NCBI RefSeq assembly: GCF_900107095.1 | Contig: NZ_FNOR01000006.1 | Span: 124,001-188,000 of the forward strand | DNA length: 64,000 nt | Source of the DNA: Collimonas sp. OK242 | GTDB taxonomy: Bacteria > Pseudomonadota > Gammaproteobacteria > Burkholderiales > Burkholderiaceae_D | Direction of reading: 5' to 3' | In this document: positions 57,694 to 64,000 of the stretch, piece by piece | Layout of the letters: each line of letters begins with the position of its first letter | How positions within the stretch are numbered: position 1 is the first letter of the stretch | Translations under genes and position numbers: made by a program | Notes under the pieces: model-generated | The model's input: only the letters and a program-made list of their open reading frames with translations | Told to the model about the DNA's origin: nothing | Databases searched by the model: none

Positions 57694-58842
57694 ATGCGGG
57701 TTCTTCATTTCTACAAGACCTATCAGTCGGAATCGTATGGCGGGATCGAACAAACCATTTATCAGCTATGTAAATGTTCGTCAGCCAGCGGGATCGAGAG
57801 CGAAGTACTGACTCTCAGCGATCATCCCGAGCCGGCGGAATTGATGTACGAAGGTCATAAGGTGCATCGGGTCAAGCTCGACTTGCAGATTGCCTCGACC
57901 GGTTTTTCGTTTGCTGCGCTTAAGCGTTTCGCGCAACTCGCTGCCGAGGTCGATGTCGTGCATTACCATTTTCCGTGGCCGTTCATGGATTTGGCGCATT
58001 TCGTTACGCGCATGAACAAGCCGAGTGTGGTTACCTACCATTCCGACATCGTGCGTTACAAAACACTGTTGCAGTTGTATCGGCCGTTGATGCATCGCTT
58101 CCTCGACAGTGTCGACGCGATCGTCGCCACTTCCCCCAATTATCTGCAAACCAGCTCGGTGCTGGCCGGATACAAGGACAAGACGCAGGTAATACCCATC
58201 GGTCTCGACAAGGACAACTATCCACCGCCGTCAGCGACGTCGATGGAAGAATGGAGAAAACGGATCGGTCCGCGTTTCTTCTTGTTTGTAGGCGTTATCC
58301 GCTATTACAAAGGTTTGCATATTCTGCTGGATGCGGCACGCGGAACCGATTACCCGATTGTGATTGTCGGCGCCGGGCCGATTGAGCAGGAGCTGAAACG
58401 GCACGCCCAAGAGCAAGGACTAGGCAATGTGATCTTCCTGGGCATGGTCAGCGATGAAGATAAAGCTGCATTGCTGAAGTTGTCTTACGCCATCGTGTTT
58501 CCGTCGCATTTGCGCTCGGAAGCATTCGGCATCTCCCTGCTGGAAGGGGCGATGTACGGCAAGCCGATGATTTCCAGCGAGATCGGCACCGGCACCAGTT
58601 ACATCAACAACCACGGTGAAACCGGACTGGTGGTTCCACCCAGCGATCCGGATGCCTTCCGGCGGGCGATGCAACAGCTATGGGATAACCCCGAGCTGGT
58701 GCAGGCCATGGGGGCCCGCGCGCAAGCGCGTTATCAGAAATTGTTCACGGCCAGGTTGATGGGGGAGAACTATGCCAGGCTGTATCGTGACGTGTTGGCG
58801 ATGCACGGCCATATGGAAAAGCAGGTGAGCCTGGGGGCCTGA
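57694..58842 (+). CDS. wbpZ: D-rhamnosyltransferase, WbpZ-like (GT4)
   Basis: The 382-residue protein starts MRVLHFYKTYQSESYGGIEQ. FLFVGVIRYYKGLHILLDAA and RSEAFGISLLEGAMYGKPMI are the GT4 donor-site segments. WbpZ places the first D-rhamnose on the lipid-linked GlcNAc primer. The initiating GlcNAc-phosphate transferase (WbpL or WecA) is not in the window. A 131-base AT-rich gap with TATAAA precedes it, so it may also have its own promoter. GAGGAG precedes the ATG. Confidence 0.76.
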   Translation: MRVLHFYKTYQSESYGGIEQTIYQLCKCSSASGIESEVLTLSDHPEPAELMYEGHKVHRVKLDLQIASTGFSFAALKRFAQLAAEVDVVHYHFPWPFMDLAHFVTRMNKPSVVTYHSDIVRYKTLLQLYRPLMHRFLDSVDAIVATSPNYLQTSSVLAGYKDKTQVIPIGLDKDNYPPPSATSMEEWRKRIGPRFFLFVGVIRYYKGLHILLDAARGTDYPIVIVGAGPIEQELKRHAQEQGLGNVIFLGMVSDEDKAALLKLSYAIVFPSHLRSEAFGISLLEGAMYGKPMISSEIGTGTSYINNHGETGLVVPPSDPDAFRRAMQQLWDNPELVQAMGARAQARYQKLFTARLMGENYARLYRDVLAMHGHMEKQVSLGA

Positions 58843-58901
58843 ACAGTCGGACGAGTTGCGACTTTGGCGGATTGTGATAGGATTGTTGAAATAATAATCT
58901 A

Positions 58902-58931
58902 TTGAAGATTGAATATAAATAGATTTACACT
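58902..58931 (+). promoter_or_regulatory. Candidate promoter of the diguanylate cyclase gene
   Basis: TTGAAG (58902-58907), an 18-base spacer and TACACT (58926-58931) lie in a very AT-rich stretch between wbpZ and the cyclase gene. Confidence 0.4.
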
Positions 58932-58985
58932 ATTGAAAACAATCAATTACATTCCTTAGCCTAATCTGTACGCCTGGTATTTCGT

Positions 58986-60785
58986 ATGTCGCTCAATCGC
59001 CTGTTTTGGCTGATTTCGATCCTGCTGATGCTGCTTTTTCTGACCTTGATCGGCAGAATCGTCAGCAGCGAATGGTCTGTATACAAACGCAGTACAAAGA
59101 GCATGCCTGCCATCGGGAATTTGCAGCTGGCATTGCTGGTGGAAGAAAAGCTGGCGGCCGAGCGTGGGCCAAGCAATTCGATGCTGACGCAAGGATTGGA
59201 CGATGCCGCAGAGGCGTTTGCGGCACTGGAGCGGGCGCGTTCCGCAAGCGATCAATCGCTGGCTGCCTTGCGCCATGCTCTGCAAGTACAAGCCGACCCG
59301 CTGCGGGCGCCAGCGCAGGTGCTGATACTGGCGCAGGTGGAATCGACGCAGCAAGCGCTGGCGGCGGCACGCAAGGAAGCCGATCTTTTACTCGCCCGGC
59401 AAAAACCGCAGCGCGACCTGGCCGCCGTCGGCGCCGCGCAGGAAATGATGGCGCACACGGTCGGCGTTTTTGCCCCGGCAATTACCATTTTGTCCGGTAT
59501 TGCGGTCCAGTCGGATGCGCAGCTTAGCGACGGTTTGCAAGGTGCCCAGCTTATCTCCAGTCTGCGCAATATTGCGGGAGAGATAGGATCTGTCTTTATC
59601 GCTCCGGTAGTCGCTCGGCGGCCCTTGAGCTCCCAGGAAATCTATGCATTCTCCAAATTATCGGGAGAGATCGAGCAGTTGTATTCGGTGATTGAACTGC
59701 AATTGCACACCTACCACGACAATCCGGCTGTGGAAATTGCCTTGAATACGGTGCGCGATCAATACCTTGGCGCCGGCCTGGGTTTCCTGAATGAATTGTT
59801 CTTTATCGGGCGCAGTACGGGAGACTACGGTTTGAGTGCCCGCGATGTGACTGCCCGCTATGTGCCGGAAATGGCCGCGATTCCGCATCTGCGCGATCTG
59901 GTCCTGGCTGAGATGCTCAAGCAGGCCGAATATAAAAACAGGCAGGCCACCTATGTTCTACTGGCGGCAACTTGCCTTGGCGTTATTGCACTGGGTATTT
60001 TCATGTTGCTCATGCGGGTGATACGACAGCGCGTCCTGCGCCCGATTCTTGACGCTACCGATCTGTTCACGTCATTGGCCGAGGAGCGCCTGAGCACCGC
60101 AATTCCGGTATCGCGCCATGACGATGAGATCGGCGCCATGATGCGCGCCATCCATGTATTGAAGGCGCATAGCCTGGCTAAAGTTCGCCTCGAACAACAA
60201 CGCGAGGAGCTGATTGCCCAATTGCAGACCTTGTCCGACACCGATTTCCTGACAGGGCTGTTGAACCGCCGTGCATTTTTTTCGCAGGGCGAGCAGCAAT
60301 TTGGCATCGCGCAACGCTATCGGCGGCAGTTGGTGCTGATCCTGATGGACGTCGATCATTTCAAGGCAGTCAATGACCGGTACGGGCATCCGGCGGGCGA
60401 TCTGGTGCTGCGTGGCGTTGCGGACCTGTGTCGGCGATATTGTCGCAAGGTTGATCTGCTGGCTCGCTACGGCGGCGAGGAGTTCGTCGTGCTGTTACCG
60501 GAAATCGACTTGTCTCAAGCGCTTGCCGCGGCAGAAAAATTGCGCAGCGCTATCGATGCCTGCCATTTGCAACTGGATGACGGCCAGATCGTCAATGTCA
60601 CCGCCAGTTTTGGCGTGGCGGCTTTTGATTGCGAGGCCGTTGATTGCGACAAGAGTCTTGAAAGCCTGATCGAACGCGCCGATCAGGCCTTGTATCAAGC
60701 CAAGCATGGCGGCCGCAACATGGTCGTGGCATCCCCGCAGCGCAAATTTGACGCATCGTTTTCGTTGTCTGATGGTCCGCTTTGA
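58986..60785 (+). CDS. Membrane diguanylate cyclase with periplasmic sensor and HAMP
   Basis: The 599-residue protein has a membrane helix at about 7-27, a periplasmic helical sensor of about 290 residues, a second helix near 320-345, a HAMP linker, and a GGDEF domain from about 420. The sensor contains LVEEKLAAERGPSNSMLTQG, resembling NIT-type helical bundles. The active site is GGEEF near residue 496, preceded by the inhibitory RxxD site (RKVDLLARYGGEEF). It should make cyclic di-GMP with product inhibition. There is no EAL domain. The ligand is unknown. It follows the polysaccharide locus in the same direction. Confidence 0.88.
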   Translation: MSLNRLFWLISILLMLLFLTLIGRIVSSEWSVYKRSTKSMPAIGNLQLALLVEEKLAAERGPSNSMLTQGLDDAAEAFAALERARSASDQSLAALRHALQVQADPLRAPAQVLILAQVESTQQALAAARKEADLLLARQKPQRDLAAVGAAQEMMAHTVGVFAPAITILSGIAVQSDAQLSDGLQGAQLISSLRNIAGEIGSVFIAPVVARRPLSSQEIYAFSKLSGEIEQLYSVIELQLHTYHDNPAVEIALNTVRDQYLGAGLGFLNELFFIGRSTGDYGLSARDVTARYVPEMAAIPHLRDLVLAEMLKQAEYKNRQATYVLLAATCLGVIALGIFMLLMRVIRQRVLRPILDATDLFTSLAEERLSTAIPVSRHDDEIGAMMRAIHVLKAHSLAKVRLEQQREELIAQLQTLSDTDFLTGLLNRRAFFSQGEQQFGIAQRYRRQLVLILMDVDHFKAVNDRYGHPAGDLVLRGVADLCRRYCRKVDLLARYGGEEFVVLLPEIDLSQALAAAEKLRSAIDACHLQLDDGQIVNVTASFGVAAFDCEAVDCDKSLESLIERADQALYQAKHGGRNMVVASPQRKFDASFSLSDGPL

Positions 60786-60794
60786 GATTGTGGC

Positions 60795-60830
60795 CCGTTG
60801 GGGAGTCCGTTGGGGAGTCCGTTGGGGAGA
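60795..60830. repeat. Triple 12-bp tandem repeat
   Basis: CCGTTGGGGAGT occurs at 60795-60806 and 60807-60818, and as CCGTTGGGGAGA at 60819-60830. It lies just after the cyclase stop and before the DUF885 gene, where it could be copy-number variable. Confidence 0.8.
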
Positions 60831-60899
60831 AAGAGATTTCTTCTAAGAAATTTTTTGGCATGATTTGCTAGAATAGCGGGCTGATCTTCGGAGACATGG

Positions 60900-62663
60900 A
60901 TGAACCAATTCCTCTTTCTTTTTACCCTGCTTTTCACTCTTTTGTTGGCGCCATTCAGCCATGCAGCAACACCACGGCAGCAACTCAATGCACTGTTAGA
61001 CAGCGACTGGCAGTGGAATATGCGCAACGCGCCTGAGTTTGCCACCGCCGTCGGCGACAATCGTTACAATGACCGTTTGTCGGATGTTTCGTTGGCAGCC
61101 AGCCTGGCAGGCAATCTCCACCAGGAGCAGATGCTGGTCCAGGCCAAGCGTATCGATCGCAGCAAGTTAAGCGGCCAGGATCTGGTTTCCTACGAGCTGT
61201 TCGTTTATGAAAAACAGAAGAACATTCAAGCCGCCAAATTCTATCCATACAATCCGGAACCGATCTCGCAACTGAACGGTGTCCAGTTCGAGTTTCCACA
61301 GCTGGTTGCGCAGACGCCATTCAATACCGCCAAGGATTATCGCAATTACCTGGGACGCCTGCGGGCATTGCCCAAGTACGTCGATGGCGTGATCGAGCAA
61401 TTGCAGCAAGGCGTCAAATCCGGTTGGGTGGCGCCCAAAGTCACGATGAGGGTGGTTCCGGGGCAGCTTCAGGAATTTGTCGCCAAGCTCGACAGCAGCC
61501 CGTTGGCCGCGCCGTTCAAAGGCATGCCTGCTTCGATTCCAGCGGCACAGCGCGCCAGCCTGGAGCGTGAAGGCGAGCGTCTGCTGCGGCAAGGTGTGGC
61601 GCCGGCTTTCCGCAAACTGGATGCCTATATCAGCGCTAGCTATCTGCCGGCTTGTCGCGACAGCATAGCGGCCTCAAGTTTGCCCGGCGGCGCCGCATAT
61701 TACGCTTACAAGGTCAAGGAAAACACCACCACCGGCATGACGCCGCAAGAGATCCACGAGGTCGGGCTGCAGGAAGTGGCGCGGATTCAAGCAGAAATGA
61801 AACTGGTGATGCAGCAGACCGGATTCAAGGGCACGTTTGCAGAATTCATCACTTTCCTGAATACAGATCCGCGTTTCTATTACACCAAGCCGGAAGACCT
61901 GCTGGCCGGCTACAAGGACATCATCAAGAAATCTTCCGCGCAGTTGCCGCGTTTTTTTGCCGAGATTCCCCGCGCCGCGGTGGATGTGAAGCCGGTGCCG
62001 GAAGTGGGGGCGGAGAACCAGGCCGGCGCTTACTACGAACCCGGAACGCCGGATGGTTCGCGGCCGGGTTATTTCGTCGCCAACCTGTCGAAGCTGGATT
62101 CGCGTCCTAAGTGGGAAATGGAAACCCTCACCCTGCATGAATCGGTGCCGGGCCACCATTTGCAAACCGCGCGCGCCCAGGAAATAAAAGGTTTGCCCGA
62201 GTTCCGGCGGTTCGGCTGGTACGTTGCGTTTGGCGAAGGCTGGGCGCTGTATGCTGAAAGCCTGGGTGGCGAAATGGGTTTCTATACCGATCCCTATTCG
62301 AAGTTCGGGCATCTCAACGACGAGTTGTTCCGGGCCGCCCGCCTGGTGGTCGATACCGGGATGCATGCGCTGGGCTGGACGCGGCAACAGGCGATTGATT
62401 ACATGAACGTGAACACTGCCAATCCGCCGCACGACAACCAGGTTGAAATCGACCGCTACATCGTCGATCCGGGCCAAGCCCTGGGTTACAAGATCGGCCA
62501 GCTGAAAATCAAGGCCTTGCGCGAAAAAGCGCAGCAGGAATTGGGTAGCAAGTTTGACCTGCGGCGCTTTAACAACGCCGTCATCGACAATGGCGCCTTG
62601 CCGCTGGAGATGCTGGAAACGCAGATAAACAATTGGATTGCGCAACAGGCCGCAGCCGCCTAG
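60900..62663 (+). CDS. DUF885 family secreted metallopeptidase-like protein
   Basis: The 587-residue protein has a signal peptide (MNQFLFLFTLLFTLLLAPFS, then HAA). The DUF885 motif LHESVPGHHLQTARAQE near residue 411 contains the HExxxGH-type metal site, followed by RRFGWYVAFGEGWALYAESL, which supplies a Glu. LGWTRQQAIDYM and DPGQALGYKIGQLKI are also typical. The family is related to M32-like carboxypeptidases, but substrates are mostly unknown. It is likely periplasmic and monocistronic. Confidence 0.87.
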   Translation: MNQFLFLFTLLFTLLLAPFSHAATPRQQLNALLDSDWQWNMRNAPEFATAVGDNRYNDRLSDVSLAASLAGNLHQEQMLVQAKRIDRSKLSGQDLVSYELFVYEKQKNIQAAKFYPYNPEPISQLNGVQFEFPQLVAQTPFNTAKDYRNYLGRLRALPKYVDGVIEQLQQGVKSGWVAPKVTMRVVPGQLQEFVAKLDSSPLAAPFKGMPASIPAAQRASLEREGERLLRQGVAPAFRKLDAYISASYLPACRDSIAASSLPGGAAYYAYKVKENTTTGMTPQEIHEVGLQEVARIQAEMKLVMQQTGFKGTFAEFITFLNTDPRFYYTKPEDLLAGYKDIIKKSSAQLPRFFAEIPRAAVDVKPVPEVGAENQAGAYYEPGTPDGSRPGYFVANLSKLDSRPKWEMETLTLHESVPGHHLQTARAQEIKGLPEFRRFGWYVAFGEGWALYAESLGGEMGFYTDPYSKFGHLNDELFRAARLVVDTGMHALGWTRQQAIDYMNVNTANPPHDNQVEIDRYIVDPGQALGYKIGQLKIKALREKAQQELGSKFDLRRFNNAVIDNGALPLEMLETQINNWIAQQAAAA

Positions 62664-62704
62664 TTGTGAGTACCTGAGCTGGCCTTGGGATGGTTCAGGT
62701 CGGC

Positions 62705-63604
62705 TCAGGCATAGCGGGCCGCCAGCAATTTGGCGACCCAGTCGACAAATACCCGCACGCGCGGCGACAGGTGTTTGTTGTGGGCGTACACCACGGATAC
62801 CGGCAATGGCGCCGGCTTGAAATCCGGCAGCACTTCTTCAACGGCGCCGCTCTCCAGCAATTCTTCCAGACCGAAGCGCGGCGCCTGTATCAATCCTAGT
62901 CCGGCGATGCAGGCGGCCAGGTAAGCCTCCGAGCTGGCCACCGAAATCTGGCCGGGAAGCTTCAGGAAACGCAATTCGCCATCCTCCAGATATTCCCAGC
63001 CAAGGTCGCGCCCGGTGCGGCTGGAAAAATAATTGACCACCATGTGATGCTGCAAATCGCCCAAGGTTTGCGGCCGGCCGTGGCGATCCAGGTAAGACTT
63101 GGCTGCGCAGTTGATCTGTTCCATGCTGCCGATGCGACGCGCGACCAGGCTGGAATCGCTGAGCGGACCGGCACGCACCACGCAGTCGACCGCTTCGCCG
63201 ATGAGGTCGACGAAACGGTCGGTGGCGCTCAACTTGATCCGCAGGTTGGGATACTGCGCAAAAAAATCCGGCAACGCGGGAATGACCACCGTGTGTGCCA
63301 GGCGTTCCGGCAGGTCGACCCGGATCACGCCGCGCGGCTGCAACTGGTCACGCTGGAACAGGGTATCGACATCTTCGAATTCGGCCAACAAGCGGGTGCA
63401 GCGATCGAGGTAGCTTATGCCTTCATCGGTAAGGGTTACCTTGCGCGTGGTTCGCTGCAGCAGGCGCACCCCGATGTGTTTCTCAAGGGCCTGAACCGCG
63501 TTGGTGACGGTTGCCGGCGGCAAGTTCAACTGCTCGGCCGCGCGGCTGAAGCTGCCCAGTTCGGCGACGCGTGAGAAGACTTCCATTGCTTGAATCCTAT
63601 CCAT
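62705..63604 (-). CDS. LysR family transcriptional regulator
   Basis: The 299-residue protein has an N-terminal winged helix-turn-helix (MEVFSRVAELGSFSRAAEQL, then PPATVTNAVQALEKHIGVRL) and a type 2 periplasmic-binding-like effector domain. DLPERLAHTVVIPALPDFFA belongs to that domain. It resembles regulators of the AaeR/DmlR type that control oxidoreductases. It is divergent from an aldo/keto reductase gene, the likely target. A palindrome stands about ten bases before its start. Confidence 0.9.
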   Translation of the reverse strand: MDRIQAMEVFSRVAELGSFSRAAEQLNLPPATVTNAVQALEKHIGVRLLQRTTRKVTLTDEGISYLDRCTRLLAEFEDVDTLFQRDQLQPRGVIRVDLPERLAHTVVIPALPDFFAQYPNLRIKLSATDRFVDLIGEAVDCVVRAGPLSDSSLVARRIGSMEQINCAAKSYLDRHGRPQTLGDLQHHMVVNYFSSRTGRDLGWEYLEDGELRFLKLPGQISVASSEAYLAACIAGLGLIQAPRFGLEELLESGAVEEVLPDFKPAPLPVSVVYAHNKHLSPRVRVFVDWVAKLLAARYA

Positions 63605-63741
63605 GGCCGCTCCAATTATTAATAATTTCCGAATAAAGAAATCATTTTATGCGCATTTATTAATCTTTAGGCGGGGACGATAATGTGTTCAAGGCGGCCA
63701 GATCTGGTTTCGCCCTTTTAATCGGCTACATGAAGGATGTC
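63605..63741. promoter_or_regulatory. Divergent operator region lysR / aldo-keto reductase
   Basis: A perfect 14-bp AT palindrome, AATTATTAATAATT (63614-63627), contains the T-N11-A pattern of LysR sites and sits next to the regulator start codon. AT-rich sequence follows toward the reductase gene, with GATAAT as a possible -10. Autoregulation and control of the reductase are plausible. Confidence 0.5.
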
Positions 63742-64000
63742 ATGATGAGAATGCAAAAACTAGGCAATACCGGCCCGCAATCCTCCGCCATCGGCCTCGG
63801 CTGCATGGGCATGTCCGACTTGTACGGGCCAGCCGATGAAACCGAAAGCATCGCCACGCTGCACGCAGCAATCGATGCCGGCATCACTCTGCTGGATACC
63901 GGCGATTTTTACGGCATGGGGCATAACGAGATGCTGATTCGGGAAGCGCTGCGCACCCGCAATCGCGATCAGGTGCTGCTCAGCGTTAAATTCGGCGCCA
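63742..64000 (+). CDS. Aldo/keto reductase (3' end outside window)
   Basis: The first 86 codons are present: [20 protein letters not shown], then [20 protein letters not shown], and [20 protein letters not shown]. The catalytic Asp and Tyr of the family lie in LLDTGDFYG (DxxxxY), and Lys appears in [14 protein letters not shown] precedes the ATG. It is a NADPH-dependent reductase of the AKR superfamily, probably of the YajO/AKR11-13 type. The substrate is unknown. It is divergent from lysR. Confidence 0.9.
   Translation, partial: MMRMQKLGNTGPQSSAIGLGCMGMSDLYGPADETESIATLHAAIDAGITLLDTGDFYGMGHNEMLIREALRTRNRDQVLLSVKFGA

Overview
The window looks like chromosomal DNA of a beta-proteobacterium of the order Burkholderiales, probably family Oxalobacteraceae (Collimonas/Herbaspirillum/Janthinobacterium-like). 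This rests on moderately high GC, on gene neighbourhoods (ribF-ileS-lspA-coaBC-dut; glnE/yhdP/nitrilase/tldD; clpS-clpA beside icd and a cold-shock gene) and on the character of the proteins. Genus-level placement is inference. No tRNA, rRNA, CRISPR array, insertion sequence or prophage gene was seen.

Region 1 (1-35 kb) is housekeeping. It holds the end of an ABC-F ATPase gene, a SirB1-like protein, an O-methyltransferase, murJ, rpsT, a DUF192 protein, a small secreted Ala/Lys-rich protein, rluE, icd, a cold-shock gene and clpS-clpA. A long minus-strand group follows: ribF, ileS, lspA, coaBC, dut and a lipoprotein related to M48 peptidases that has lost metal ligands. Then come a YidB-like gene, rsmE, tkt-GNAT-gapA, glnE, yhdP, a nitrilase-family gene, tldD, an ElaA-like acetyltransferase and a cupin.

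Region 2 (35.3-39.0 kb) is an adaptive response island to DNA alkylation, all on the minus strand: a 2OG-Fe(II) oxygenase, alkB, alkA, ada and a small Ada-type metal-binding protein. Nearly identical 26-bp sequences containing an Ada-box pattern (AAT-N6-GCAA) lie before the oxygenase gene and before ada. The Ada protein itself has lost three of the four zinc cysteines of its N-terminal domain, and the next gene, coupled by overlap, encodes a separate Ada-type metal-binding domain. A short leader ORF ends on the oxygenase start codon.

Region 3 (39.0-43.5 kb) holds a Fur-boxed feoA-feoB operon with a small Cys-rich membrane protein, an orphan periplasmic binding protein, and the frameshifted 3' remnant of an aldehyde dehydrogenase gene.

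Region 4 (43.5-58.8 kb) is a polysaccharide locus on the plus strand. The order rmd-gmd-manC-wzm-wzt-GT-GT-GT and the protein lengths match the D-rhamnan common polysaccharide antigen (A-band) locus of Pseudomonas aeruginosa. GDP-mannose is made by ManC and converted by Gmd and Rmd to GDP-D-rhamnose. Three GT4 enzymes build the chain, and Wzm/Wzt export it. Five upstream genes (two paralogous glycosyltransferases, then methyltransferase, acyltransferase, methyltransferase) look like a decoration or capping module.

Region 5 (58.9-64 kb) holds a membrane diguanylate cyclase, a DUF885 metallopeptidase-like protein, a LysR regulator and a divergent aldo/keto reductase cut by the window end.
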